NCBI GenBank assembly: GCA_019925795.1
Contig: CM034314.1
Location: 79,914,780 to 79,978,779 of the forward strand
Reading direction: 5' to 3'
Length of the DNA stretch: 64,000 bases
DNA from: Dendrobium chrysotoxum
Lineage: Eukaryota; Streptophyta; Magnoliopsida; Asparagales; Orchidaceae
Both the position numbers and the translations under genes were made by a program. The notes below the pieces were generated by a model that was not told where the DNA came from, did not search any database, and saw only the letters and a list, made by a program, of their open reading frames with translations. Numbering within the stretch: the first letter of the stretch is position 1; every line of letters starts with the position of its first letter. This document shows, piece by piece, positions 33,242 through 47,047 of the stretch.

Positions 33242-34289
33242 TTAAATTAAAAATGACATGCATACACCTGTGCGAAGTTGATGAGTTAGGACCCTGATAA
33301 TGCGAAAAAAATAAGACAAATACTTATTTGAATCGTGTTTCAAACATTTGCTCTAGAATAAATGTTAAACAATAGTATTAACTTAGTTCAAACAAGCTTT
33401 GAACAAGGTTCAAATATTGATTAAATAAGATTGAACATTGTTCAAATCATATTCAAATTACTTTTGAACCTTATTCAAATAGTTCTGAATGTCAACTAGT
33501 TTAATAGTTCGTAGACATATTGTTATTTGAAACTTTATGGCACTTGAAGGCTTTATTTCTTTAATATGAAAGAGTAAGGACCTTCATAAAAGTTTTTGTA
33601 TATTAACTAAGTAACAATGATTGTTTTATGGTATATTAATATATGATTAGAAAGTTAAGAATTTTTAATATGGAATGGTTCTAATAGGTAGACAACATGA
33701 ATTAGGGTTCTATGAAAGGGATATATATGACTTTATTTTTATTAGGTTTGAAGTGAGTTAATACTTTGAAAAGATGATGAGGATGTATGAGAGTAAAGTA
33801 CAAGAGATAAGGACATGTTAAAAGTTTAAAAATCTTAATTTGGTTGATTTGTAAATCAATCCAAAACTTTGGCAGTCCCAACTTTTAGTAAATATAAGTT
33901 CTTATGAGTGATCAAAGTTATTTTTCATTGAATCAACACAGATATAAGTAGCACATGAGATATTGTAGAAAACAAACTCAAAAACGAAAGAAACAAAAAT
34001 CCTTGCATACAAATTCATCCATGGGCTATAGTAAAACCCCCCACAAAACCTCTTTATATTTGAAAGTAAATCATATCATTCCAATCTAAGAGATTCAATT
34101 AAATACTTGATTAATCCTTAATTTGGGCTGATTTATATGGTTGCAAAATAAATTTTCTTTATTTAAATATTTTATTTAAATCTTAAATGGCCAGCCTCCT
34201 TTTTATTTAAAATAAATAAAATAAAACAGAGTATCATCAATTATCTTGAGAGCAGCTTTTGATATTGACCTAGCGAGAGATAGTTGTAC

Positions 34290-34422
34290 CACACAGCTCA
34301 CCTTGGCTTGTTGGTTGAGAGCTTAGGCTTCCAACTAAAAGGTCTTTGGTTCGAGTCTTTGTGTATGCATTATATGTATGTGAGTTTACCTTCATTAACC
34401 TAAATGTCCAAAAAAAAAAAGA
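34290..34422 (+). mobile_element. tRNA-derived SINE (unit B copy)
   Basis: Counterpart of the SINE at 1973-2105, with the same A and B boxes (B box 34348-34357), A-tail and imperfect 12-base target repeats (34278-34289 and 34423-34434). It was inserted before the segment duplicated. Confidence 0.8.
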
Positions 34423-34801
34423 AGATAGTAGTACTTGTCTTGCATCAACTTTCCACTTGTTTTCTTAAAAAGGAAGAGGGAAATCAAGCAAGATTAGCCC
34501 CAAAATAGCAGCTCATTGATCTCCATTCAATATACTTAGGTCAAATATCTCCTTCCTTGCATTGGCACTTGATCTATGTGGGGTAAACCCTAGGTTCCAA
34601 AGGGTGGGCCTATGCTCTTATAAGCATAATAATTTTGAGAAATTCTAGATCTTGCCAGACTTATTATTATCTCCATATATGTAAGCAATTTATGAAGGCC
34701 ACAAGCTTCTTGAAACTTTACCCTATCAATTCATCCCATTTATTGCCTATATGGGTCACCCATGCTTGCTCGGGCCATAATGCAATTCGAGTGTTAAAAA
34801 C

Positions 34802-34945
34802 GAGAAATTATTCTGTGTAGACGCTGGACATAACTCTACATCCGGATGCCGTAGTACCGAGCTTCAGTACAATAAAAGGGTGATGTGGCAATTTTTTATT
34901 GGTCTCCGGACGATGTGCTGACGAGTCCGCATAGAATAATTTTTT
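34802..34945. mobile_element. MULE-like MITE (unit B copy)
   Basis: Counterpart of the 2469-2612 element, with the same inverted ends and the 9-base direct repeat GTTAAAAAC at 34793-34801 and 34946-34954. The left flank in B keeps about 17 bases (CGGGCCATAATGC region, 34771-34787) that unit A has lost just outside the element. Confidence 0.72.
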
Positions 34946-35562
34946 GTTAAAAACAAACTCTCTCTCTGAATTTTTATTAGGCATTGAAGCTTTCAAAGGA
35001 AGTTAGTGCAGTCTTCAAGAACATATTTTATCAAGCACTGTGATCAGTATTCCTATTAATTAATATATTCAGATGATTATATGAGGCAACTTTTACATTT
35101 CCATGAGCTTTTCATCATTTATACATTACTGCGGTTCACGAAAGCAGAAAGCTAAGCAGAAAAATCAGTCGCCTGCCATATCAATCCAAGTTTCACTTCA
35201 CTAAACAATCACCCAGCAATTTCCTTTTTGTGACAATATAGAACTTCTCATTCCAGTTACACAGTTGAAGCACATCAAGTAAAAAAGATACAGATATGTT
35301 GCCCGAAGCGAATTGGGAACATTAAAGAAGATAAGCAACTATATATTTATCAAACAAAACATGGCATCAACCACGTCATACTGAACAGGCTAGACATCCC
35401 CACAATCTTATTCTAGATGCAGGGAAAAGATAAAAGTCCTGATTGATGGCCATTAAGGACACTGAAACCAGTAGTAATGCTAGCTTCACAGATCATGTAC
35501 AGATCAATCTTATGAAGATGTTAGATTTGGCCAAATGGAGCTCCTGCATTGTACTGAATATG

Positions 35563-36489
35563 TCATGAAGCACACTCTTTCGAAGAGCTTCGTGTGATCC
35601 TACGTCCTATGCCATGGTGCACAACCTTCCGGCGTTTGGAAGATTGCTGTCCAGATCCAGATATTTTGCTCCTTTTAGGCTGAATAACATCGTTGTCGTT
35701 GTCTAAAGAAATCACCTCAGCCAGCACCGAGTCATGAAAAAGGGGATCGTCTTTAATAGCATCATTGCTTTGTTTGCTCATTTCCTTCACAACATGGTTC
35801 TCCTGATCATCAGAGACTTCTTCAACTCTCCTCTTCTCTTGCTCCCCTCCATCTAAATTGTCAGGCATGCAGCTGTCTTCTTCGAATTTGTTACTAGCAC
35901 CAGTAGTTTGGTTCTTTTCTAGAAAATGCTCAGCTTTACCATTCTCAGTTACCGAAGTATCAGGTTTTTCACACTCTTCTTCATGTCTTGTTTCAATATC
36001 ATTTGCATAAATTTCGAGACATTTTTCATCATTATCACAATGATCATCTACAATTGTACAAATACCTGGAGGATCATCATGGCTCTTAACCTCCAACTTA
36101 CAACCATCTATTTCCAGTGAATTTTTCACATATTCTTTCAGATTCTCACCAGATGTACTAGGACTATCTGGCACAAAAGCACCATCTTCGACAACTGGTG
36201 CAAGCTTTTGAGGTACATCTCTCCCATTCGAGATAACAAGTTGGCCATTCGATCTTGTAGATAACTTATCTACAATTTCCTCCTGTACTTGCTCAGAGAT
36301 AGAGGGCAATTCACAAGATCCCACATTCTTCACACAATATGACGCCAAACAGATCTGAGAAGTTGGGCTACCAACATGTGGTTGGCAACCATCATGGTCC
36401 TTGATCACAGCAACTAGATTCTCTGACGACTCTTCATTCCCCTCCCCAAGCAGATGCTCTGTTGTGCCAACTTTGGCATCCCCAAGTTC
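35563..36489 (-). CDS. C-terminal exon of the same unidentified nuclear protein (unit B)
   Basis: Second copy of the 3230-4153 exon, one codon longer (an extra Lys from a TTC insertion near 36326) and still open throughout. The acceptor AG, the basic C-terminal tail and the stop are all preserved. Substitutions relative to A include Pro to Leu near the exon start, Glu to Gly, Arg to Ser, two Thr to Ile, Val to Phe, Thr to Ala and two Asp to Glu. The frame has survived in both copies, but the changes show little bias toward silent sites. One or both copies may be non-functional, or the segment may be intrinsically disordered and tolerant of change. Confidence 0.55.
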   Translation of the reverse strand, partial: ELGDAKVGTTEHLLGEGNEESSENLVAVIKDHDGCQPHVGSPTSQICLASYCVKNVGSCELPSISEQVQEEIVDKLSTRSNGQLVISNGRDVPQKLAPVVEDGAFVPDSPSTSGENLKEYVKNSLEIDGCKLEVKSHDDPPGICTIVDDHCDNDEKCLEIYANDIETRHEEECEKPDTSVTENGKAEHFLEKNQTTGASNKFEEDSCMPDNLDGGEQEKRRVEEVSDDQENHVVKEMSKQSNDAIKDDPLFHDSVLAEVISLDNDNDVIQPKRSKISGSGQQSSKRRKVVHHGIGRRITRSSSKECAS

Positions 36490-36859
36490 CTGATTTACAA
36501 GCAGCATAAGAAATAAAAACAGGATGTGTGTATATCCAACAATAGAAAAAAAAAAATCTACATTATACTGACATTTCAGGTATTATAATTTCAAAAATAC
36601 AGGGCTGCTTTACTTTTTCTTTTTAAACTTTAGAATCCAAGTAATAAAGCATTGATATGTGTAGAGTCATTTATCAAATTCTTTGGGTACACACAAATAC
36701 TCTTGAGTTCTCAAGAAGGCTCATCCAATTAAAAACATTAAAATAAAAAAAAATAATTCTGATACCATGCCAGAAATGTCAAATGTTGTTTCCTATTTAA
36801 AGCACTTAAGATGAATATAAAAGATTTAAAATTTAGGTAGATTATAAGGATATAATACA

Positions 36860-38934
36860 CTACAACAACATCAAGTCTTTATCCCACTACGTGGGGTCGG
36901 CTACATGAATCATTTTCTCCATTATGTCCTGTTAAGAGTCAATTTCTCATTTAAATCTAATAAAAAAAGATCATTTCTAATATTTTCTAACCAAGTTTTT
37001 TTAGGACTAACTTTACATTTCTTAACATAAGCCAAATCTAATACATCTACTCTCCTAATGGAGTCATCGGAAGACCGTTGTTTTACGTGACTAAACCATC
37101 AAAGGCGACCCTCTCTAATCTTATCTTCCACTGGAGCTACTCCAACCTTTTCACATATATGCTCATTTCAGATCCTGTCTCTAAGAGTAAAGCCACTCAT
37201 CCACCTGAGCATCCTCATCTCTGCAACAGTTAAGTTAATATTATGCTTCTCTTTTAATGGCCAACATTCTGCACCATAAAGCATTACAGGTCTCACCACC
37301 ATCTTATAGAATTTTCCCTTAAGTTTGGGGGGGACTTTGCTATCACACAACAAATCCAATACATTCCTCTACTTCAACCATCCAACTTGAATTCTATTAA
37401 TAATATCCCCATCTATTTCACCATCACTCTAAACAATAAACACAAAATATCTAAAACATGTACGCTTATTAATGACTTGATCGCCCAAAATCACAATCCC
37501 CCCACTAGATCTATTACTACTAAAATTACACTCCATATATGTGGTTCTAGATCTACTCAAACGAAAACCTTTAGACTCTAAGGTTGACCTCCATAATTCA
37601 AATTTACCTTCAACTCCCTCTCTAGTCTTATCAACAAGAAGAATATCAATAAACAAAAAGCATACACCAAGGTACAACTTCTTGCAAATGTCTAGTACAA
37701 ACAAACATGAATAAAGCAAATATATATGGGCTAAAGGTCGATCCTTGATGTAACCCAACTGAAATAGAAAAATACTTGATAAAACCACCTTGTGTTTGAA
37801 CACAAGTAACAACTCTTGCATACATATCCTTAATGACTTGAATATAAGTATTATTAACACCTTTCTTCTATAAAACTCTCAATAGCACTCCTCTTGGAAC
37901 TTTATCATATGCTTTCTCCAAATCAATAAATATCATAGGTAGATCCTCCTTATTCTCTTTATACTTCTCCATCAAACCTCTCAAGAAATGTATAACTTCT
38001 ATAATAGGCCCGCCCAGCATGAATCAAAATTGATTTTGAGAAATATTAGCATCCCGTCGTAACCCATGCACCATAATTCTGTTCCGTAGTTTTAAAGTAT
38101 GACACATTAACTTAATTCCTCTATAATTCACACAATCTTATGCATCACCCTTACTCTTAAAAATAGAAATCAACATACTCATTCTTCACTCATATGGCAT
38201 CTTTTTAATCTTCAAACTAATATTAAAATATTTAATAAGCCAAGAAATTCTTTCATCTCCTAAGCATTTCCACACCTTTATTGGAATATCATCAAGTCCA
38301 ACAGCTTTTCCACACTTCATTTTCTTAGAAGCCTCTCTAACTTCGGTTTTACTAATATGCCGATAAATACAAAAATCTTTATTTTCACTAAAGTCAATTA
38401 TATTCTCACAATTTTCATTGAAAAGTTTAGCAAAACATCAATATCCTCTTTTAATAAAAACACTTTTTGATATTAATCCTTAAGGCACTTCACTTGGACT
38501 AAATCCTTACTAATCCTATCTCTTTGTTTGACTAACTTTATATACACAAACACACACACACACATATATATATCTTTTGCCCTCCTTAATATCTAATCTA
38601 TTATATAAATTATTAAAGGCTAAAATCTTCATATCGCATATTACTTTCTTAGACTCCTTACGGACCTCTTTATATATTTCTCAATTATCCGAGTTTTTAT
38701 ATCTAAACCAATTTCTATACCTAAGCTTCTTATTTTTTATTTTTTTCTTGCACATTTTGATTCAACCACCAACTATTTTTACTATTAGAAGCTTTTCCCT
38801 TTGATGCTTCACGCACATCCTTTCTAACATTCTTAATATCACTAGCTACTCAAAATAACATACTCAAAATATTGAATTTAGTTTCAGATGTCAAATGGCA
38901 ATTTCAATTTTTGTACTTAACATCTAGAATAATG
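36860..38934 (-). mobile_element. Degenerate RTE-clade LINE remnant (unit B)
   Basis: Counterpart of 4531-6560, with the same (TTG)-type tail and shared disabling changes, so it was already dead before the duplication. It keeps about 60 extra bases near 38510-38570, including an expanded CA/TA run, that are shorter in unit A. Several frames stay open for 60-143 codons, but none spans the RT domain. Confidence 0.8.
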
Positions 38935-39454
38935 CTGCATAGAATCATCTAGGTATTCAATATTTTGGGATGCATACCAATCAATCTACTACTTCACAAA
39001 TGGTCTTTAATATTAATATGATTAGTATGGTGACTGGGCTGGCAAGTCCATCCAGAGAAACAACTTCAAGATTGTGCAATCTTAGCTGTTGACATTGTCA
39101 ATGCTGATAGTAGGGTCTCCGGTGAATGTGTACAAAAAAAAGTCAACCTTTGATTCTAATTTGGGAGGTTCATGATTATAAAGAATACTTCTATTTTTAA
39201 GTTTCGCTCAAAATTATTCCAATTTTAAAATCCGAATAAACAGCTTCATTCCACGATGAAAAAGTTATGAAGATCTCTAATTAATTGTCTTTTTTCTTTT
39301 CTTTCATTAATCTGGCTTTTAGTCCCCCAATCCCTAATTTTTTCACAGTTATATAGTAGGTTTGTATTGGCCTTGTTCATTGTTTTCTGGCAGAATCTTC
39401 TTAAAATACACTACTTCAATGTTGCAACAAATCTTTTCTACTGCAATTCTTTGA

Positions 39455-39930
39455 TGTGAGAACAATTTGGATTACAACAAATCTATCTTGAAGGGGCCTA
39501 TTGACGCGGACATCCGACGGTGGACGTTAATCAAAGGAAGAGACGAAGATCGACGGCCGAGATCACTCCATTTTTATCTTAATTTATTAATTGTAATTTT
39601 GATTTTAATTATGCATTTTCCGTTTTTACCCTTATTTAAGAGTCTTATTTTCTGTAAGCCCAAGGGGTAAAGTTTCCTTTTTAGTTTCTTTTATTTTAAA
39701 GCCTATATATAGAGGCCATTGCTCTTGTATTAGGATGATGGATTATTAATAAAAAAATTATTCTGCACTTTTGTTCTTTGGGGAGGAAGTTAGTGAGAAT
39801 CCCTATGGAGGGAATTGTGGTTTCCACTAGCCGCAGGATGGGTCCGGGCTCGTGGCTTGTAGTCCCTTGGTGAAGGGCATCACCCGTCACTCTTCGGAAG
39901 AGACCAAGGCTCACGGTTCTATCTTTTTTT
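39455..39930 (+). repeat. LTR-like block with TATA box (unit B)
   Basis: Counterpart of 7081-7560 with the same TGTGAG start, TATA run at about 39704-39711 and AATAAA. It differs by scattered substitutions. Status is as uncertain as in unit A. Confidence 0.35.
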
Positions 39931-42514
39931 TTCTTTGTTTTCCTAAACCGCCACCTCCTCAAGCCCTCCACCAAGGTGCTGATCCTCTCACCCCATTATC
40001 CTCCTTTGCCTCCAAACTTCAAATCACAAAATAAATGCTTTCCTTTTATGACATCTCTAAATTAAGAAGGTTTTAATTTCAGATTTTCAATTATTTAAAA
40101 TTGAATTTTCCTTCCTAAATTAAGGTGATTTAATTTAGGAAAGCCCCTCAATCAAGCCCATTTGAATTTGAATTTGAATTAGGAATAGATTTTCTTTAAA
40201 TCCTCCTTCCTAAATTAGCCCATTATTGATTTGGAAAGTATTCTAATTCGAATTCAAAGAAATTTGAATTTCGAATTCTTTCCTAATTAATATTTCATAT
40301 TTTAGGAAGTTTCACAATTACCATAAATATGAAACTAATTCAGATTTAATTCCTCCAATCAACAATTAATGCAAGGATCCACATACATCGAATGTGGACA
40401 CCCTTTCCCTCCTTCCTTTGGCCGGGCCCTCTACCTCTCTCTCATCTAATTAATAGGCCCATTAATGCTCCCCCAATTAAGTCTTCAATTCCATCAATTA
40501 CTTCCATCTCTATGGCTAAATTAATTTCAGCATTTTAAATTATTTCCCTCCTAATTTCAAAATTCAAAACCTAAAATTAAGACCCCCTTCCCTTCATTCT
40601 ACATCACCTATACTCTTTTTCTTTCATAGAAGGGTCCCGTTTGCAATCAGATCAAAATCTAATCATGATTGAGACAGCGCAGGAACTTTTTTATTTGGCA
40701 GGGCTTTTGTATAATAGACTCGCCCTCGTGGGTTAGTCATTCCTCTTCCAAGGATCCATCGGAGAGTACAAAGGCCAATCATGATGGATGCCAGTGATTG
40801 GAGCTTTTAGCTTTCATAGCAACATTTCAAGGCTTAAAACTGCAGTTGGAGATAACTGAAGAAATAGAGCATGGGAATGACCTACTAGGAAGTTCACTTC
40901 CCCAGGTGCGAATGCTCTTACCAGTGTAAAATTGCTCGTAGGGAGGCATACACACCTGTACATTATATTCTATAAGCCAAGATGAGAGAGGATACTCATC
41001 TAATTTCAAAGTTCAAAACCAAAGTCTCAAAAACATAGGAATGAAGCCAAAAGTGTGCTGATGTAAAATTTTTTAAAAATATATGGATGACTAAAATTTA
41101 ACAAGATTTTATACCCCTTATTCATAGTTTTGTGTCCATATAAAACCAATAACAACTAGCTACTTAATATCTTGAACACTCAAAAAAATTGAATAAAATA
41201 CAACATGTGTGAGAGGAGAAAGACTCCTTCCGTTTTGTAAGGATGATAGTCAAGCTCTCTCATTCACACACACTCTCTCTTATGTATGAAGAGAGAGAGA
41301 GAACTTCTCCACTAAAGGGAAAGGGAATTCAAACTTCTACTTTTAGTATTAAGCACACCATCTTTAACAATCCTCAAACACAATAACACTCATTTATGAG
41401 CATGTATTAAAAATGTCAAAAAGAACCAACTATAGAAGCACACATAAAATGTTTGCCTCTATCCACATATTTAATGAACCAAGTATGTTCCGAGTTCCTT
41501 TTCAATACAAGTTTATTTTTTGAGATAAGTATCAAACTGATTCCTTGACTCTTTATAAAGCATCAAAATGATACTAAATTATTTAAAAGTCCCATTTTAG
41601 TCTCATGACTCGTTAAATAGGGGTCTAAATGATCCAAATAAAGGACTAATTTGGCCCCAATTTAAAGAATCAAGGGGCCAAATTAATACATTTATATAGT
41701 AAGAGACTATTTTGGTCCTTCAAAAAATTTTAGGGGACCAATTCGGTCTTTTTTTCTTTATTTCTTTCAATCCAAAACATACAAATGTTAAATTAAGACC
41801 ACTCATATTAATCATTATCAGAAAACTAATGTGATCTCAAATTTCACAGCACAAAACAACAATTTAGACATGCATCAATCCAATAAAATTAACACCCTAA
41901 AGTACTCAAATAAAATGAGACTTTAAGAGCATATACCTTTCATTAGTTAGGCAATTTTAATGATTATTTATCTGAAAGATAGATAAAAATATTATTTTGG
42001 TTGAAGAATATTAAAAGCTGTTCAAAAGACTAAAATATTAAAAAGAACTCGTATGAGAGCCTGATGAATGCTTGGATCAAATACTAAATTGCAAGCAAAA
42101 CACCTAAAGCTTAAAACAATTATTATTGAACTTGCAATCCACTCAAAAGAAAGGAACATCCATGTGCTGATATGCATATTTTGAATGCAATTCCAATAGT
42201 TATTAAAATGCTTCAACTTCCTACATGAAATGACAAATAAAAAACTGCATTTTTTTTTCCAAAGGTACTGTAGATAAGCCAGCTTAGCCTAGATGCCAAA
42301 ATTTCAATGATTACTTCGCATTTATAGCATGACCACTGACACAATGTCAATGAATTTTTTCTTTAAGAGACTCACGGATCTTCGCCATATAAGTGAAGAA
42401 TACCATTCTAATGAGGATACACAGGTTTGAATATTTGGTTCGTCTACAGGTAAAAGTTTAAATCATTGTGACAAAGAAGTGTTCGTGAACTAAATGCTTT
42501 CAAATGATATTTAC

Positions 42515-42919
42515 CTCCGCAATGCATGTTGTAGGAGTAGATTCAAAACCAGCTGTATGTTCAAAATTATCATCCAGAGTTGCACAAAGAGGAGTTGAAG
42601 CTGACCCTGGATCAAGCAATCCCCACCAGACAAGTTCCTCTTGTTTATTACAATGACTAAACAAAAGGAAAACGTGTGGTTGAAAGTTTGATTAATTTTA
42701 TACAAAAACAGAATTACCATTAACTACTTTTGATGGGCTGTCCTCTGCAGAAAGAAACTCCACACCTTGATCGACATCATCACCAGAGCAGGGGAAATCA
42801 CCATTGCTACAAGTGGGAGTTAATTTTTGAGATGAATCTCTTAGAAGTTCATATAACAGCCCACGGATATGAAACCGTTTAAAAGAAGCCTCAGCAGGTG
42901 GAAACCAATCTGCACTAAG
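42515..42919 (-). CDS. Two internal exons of the same unidentified gene (unit B)
   Basis: Counterpart of 10125-10529, offset 32390. Exons are 42919-42718 and 42639-42515, with the same acceptor and donor dinucleotides. I see one substitution in the first exon (Arg in A, Gln in B) and one in the second (Ile in A, Thr in B), both amino-acid changing. The splice signals are intact in both copies, so transcription and splicing from either unit remain possible. Confidence 0.45.
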
Positions 42920-45349
42920 CTGCAAAGAGCTTAGTCAAAAATAAAGATTCAAATATATTTCACATTCATAGTGACCGGATCACTTAAAAATGAAATCAGC
43001 ATGCCAAAGCAAGACCAGCTAGCAAAGCAAACATAACTTTCGAAAATGAAACCTAGGATGAAGAACTCTACCAAGTAATGGTGATGCACATGGTGAATGC
43101 AAGGTAAACAAGGCAATTAACCATAATCCTAAAACAAGACTGCTAAATATATTTCAGGATTCAAGCAAATAAAAATGATACACACAAATGACAACTCCAG
43201 AAAATTCTGCCTCAAGGACAACGTACTTGAGGCCTGTTTTCAATGAGCAGTGCGTAATATCCTGTTGAAGACGAGCATTGGCAGAAAACTGATAATATGA
43301 ACATCGCAATGGATGTTATTCTCCTTGGGCCAAAAGTAGGACGTCATAGTTATGCATGCTTCTACCACCATGAGTGTGACATCTCAACAAATTATGCTAA
43401 GTTTATTAGGTTTTCTTATATTTATTTTATTTTTTATAATTTAGTTAAGCAACGGTCCGTTGCAATTGCGTGCATTTACCATTATTATAAATTTGTGAAT
43501 TCTCAAAGGGCATCTTGAGGAAATTTTCCTGGAACAAAGATGGGAATGTAAATGCAAGGTTTGCTTGGGTTCTATGGAAGAAAAAAATGAAAAGAAAGAA
43601 TGAAAAGCAGTTAAAGTGTAGGCGTTGTTGGCAGCACACAAGATGATAATGTGCTTTCAATAAGACCTTGGATAATCAAAATCAACACGCCTAGCCTAAA
43701 TGTTGTGATTTAACAAGCCTTTGTACATTTTTATTCCAAAATAAAGACAGTTTCAAAATAATGTCAGTTTCATAACAAGCCTGTTCTCATTCATGTTCAA
43801 CGACTTGAGTTATCCAATTGCTTCCTAATATATTACCAAGTTTAAGGGTTCCTTGGTAGAATCTCCGCTGGAATAATTAAGACCTCCTAATGTTGATTAA
43901 TTAGTATGGCTGCTTTAGGCCCTAACTTCCAATTCAAAAGGTTTTGAGCATTAGTTGACTTAATGCATCCAATTTAAGTTGTATCGAGATTCCCTTAGGA
44001 GTATTTGTTAGAGGTTAAATTTATGGATGCAACATTGTGCAAATGTTTGTTAGCATCAACACAATAAACTTCTCTACCACATGCTTGATGTCATTAATGT
44101 CCTCATTACGTTGCCAAGCTAACAGCAAGTTCATTCAAATTCAGCAAGTTCTTTTAGGTCTCGTTACATTCAAAGGCTCCCTTTTAAGTTTCAGAAAACA
44201 TGAGATGGCCTTGACTTTTCAGAAAATTTGCACCAATCTTGTCAATCAACAAATTAATGAATAAAACTTCTGGGTTCAGCTTTGCTGCTTGAACAGCTTT
44301 TAACAATCCAATTGTAAACTATCATATAAATTTATGTTAATAGGGAAAGGAAAGCTCCAGAGGCTCTCAAATCACACAAAGGATTAAAAGTTCCTTTCTC
44401 AAAGGTCGAGGTTGTTTGACAAATTGAGTAAACGGGCTTATTCTCCATTGTGTTGGTCGCCAAGCACTTGGTTCAAAATGTTTATGTAGACTATAAGTTT
44501 AATGATTTTTTAATGTTATTTTTTACTTGTAAGTTTATTGATCTTTAGTTGTTAAAAGGTTACATTAACCAACTTTGGTTGATGAATGTAGTGATTTACC
44601 ATGTTCCATGAATCCATACATTGGATGTTGCTGATGTCCAACGAGCTTGGAGAGTCCACGGACTTCCTAATTTCTGTCTAATCATGTCTGCCGGTCTGCA
44701 TCTATCCGGGAAGCTTCCAAGTTTGCTTCATCTACCTCACCGATTGATGGGATTTCTCCCTTCTCTTTGTGTATAATTAAATATAATAAATATCTGAATT
44801 CAAATATTCATATCATGTATTATTATTCTTCATTTCTAGTTGTTTTTATTTAGGTAAATATTTTATTATTGTCTATAGAAAAATCGTGAATCATTTCCTT
44901 TATTTTTACCTAACTTGTACTCTAGTATCCGTGCATAATTGGACCAATAAAGCTTTCATATATTTTTACATGCTCTCAGAGCAATTTCCTGGTCCTAGGG
45001 GATCAATTTTTACATTTTTTTTTTTAAATAACATCTAAAATAATAGCAAAATATGTGTGCTTGCCTATTTTTATTTTTAAAACCAAATTACATTATATAA
45101 GAAAATACTAAAAACAAATTTGACTTGTTTTAATTCAAAATAATTTTTTTTTTCTACAACAAAATTCACAACTCTCATTGTACTACGTACATCTTTGTCA
45201 TCTAAATTGCTGTCTATTCTACTACTTCGAGCAGAGCCTTCATTATCGACACTTAAGCTGCTACTATCGCATCACATAGTGTCATTGATGCCCTCTTTGG
45301 CTTGCCTCAATGTTGTCAACTCAAAGCAAGAAATGCAAGAACTGACTCC

Positions 45350-45790
45350 TCATTAGTGCATGGGCTATGAAAATTCATGATTGGCTGTTTTGAGAGAGTT
45401 TGGGTTGTAGGTCAAATTTATAAAAGACGGATTAGATTGTAGATAAGATACAACTTAGAATTTCACCCGCATTTTGCAAGAACTTTATGATCAAACTCTA
45501 AATCCTTCATAAGCATAAGCTCCTATGTTTAATTCTCTTCCGGAGATAACTTTCGATTTTGATTAAGGCTACTCGTTAGACTCTTCATGTTCATCTTGTA
45601 GTAGTAAAAATTTGATTTTTGGTTGAGAAATTACATCTCTAAACATAAAAATAGATTATGGAGGGTAATGATGACATATCTGATCAAGATCCTATAATTT
45701 TGTTGCCCCATGTTGTCAAAGATTAGAAGTCTACTTAGTCAAAGAAGATAGTTAACCCAACCTAACCAAAGCATCTATGCACACTTTTCT
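45350..45790 (+). repeat. Left inverted-repeat arm around BARD1-like fragment (unit B)
   Basis: Direct counterpart of 12960-13400. Its reverse complement is found at 50010-50520. Shared words in the same order include TTTCACCC..CATTTTGC, CATAAGCATAAGC, TTTCGAT..GATTAAGGCTA, GATCAAGATCC, CTACTTAGTCA and CAACCTAAC. The arms are about 4.2 kb apart and enclose the BARD1-like fragment. They could be long terminal inverted repeats of one element or two insertions of one repeat family in opposite orientations. Confidence 0.55.
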
Positions 45791-47047
45791 TAGCACGATG
45801 GGAGGGAACTCGTCGCGGAGCTTGTAACGAGACAGGTAAGCCATGTGTGAGATTTTTTTAACGTGGCGGGACAAAAAAATTAAATACCCATGTACGAGCT
45901 TCAGTGCCTATGGGGAAAGAACTGTGCACTTTTAAACACGTACCCCTGAAGATCGATGCACGCCTTTCACGGCTGCGGTGTCACCCGACACCGACCGTGC
46001 ACGTCTTTCTGGATGTGGCAGGAAGGCTAAGAGTCCCCCCAAATTTTCCCTAAACGGGGGAGGCGCCGGAGTGCTACCGAAATTCAGATTGAAAATATAC
46101 AAAATTTAAATGAATAGCAGGGGACCTGGTTCAAGCTAAGTGACAAAGAACAAGACTTGAACTGAATAACAGGGAACATAATATTAATAATGGACCCTAA
46201 AATAAAAAATGCACAATAAAAATTGAAGATGCAAATGAACGATAATTCAAATTATTCAAATGCAAGTTAATAAAAAGGAGGGGACTCATGGTGGGAGGTC
46301 TTCAGACATGAATAAATTGCAAATAACATCAGTTGATTGTAAGAAGCATGAACACTTCTTACATGCAATAGTAAAGGACTTGTTATGCAAGCAAGCTGGC
46401 TTGTTAATTGTAGTGATGACATTTGCAAATAATGAAAGAAGGCCTATCATGCATACAACTAACACAAGAGCCACAGGCAATGAATGCAACGATGCCCGGC
46501 GATTAACATCAACGTCTTGCCTGCAATTAATATTCTGCAGACAAGTGCGTTGGGCTACCCGTCAATGATGATAGGGGACATGATGCAAATACAATAATTC
46601 TCCTACAAGCATATTAAGGGAGACTACGACAGATGTATGAGGAGAAGGACTTATGATGCCGCAGATCTCATGCAGGCAAGAATCAGTAGTCCGATATGAG
46701 CATGAAAATCTATAAGTGACTGTAGGAGATACTAGATTATCCCTACAATCAACGACCATTCACTGGAAGACAAATGCATTGATCCCTCGCAAGCAAATAT
46801 CAAATGATCAATGTACAACGTTCACATCAATAGTACCTTGTGAGCAAAATGTACAGATGTGCATTGAATGACAACTTGCCAACTGACATGCGCACGGAAC
46901 TAACATATACATGCAATGTGCAATGAATGCTAAGATGTTCACAAAATAAAGAACAATGCAATGCTGAAGGCATCCAACCTGTCATCAGATTAGAACCTTA
47001 CTACGCCTCCAAGCTTAAGGTGAACACCTTGGAAACTGCCTGAGAAA

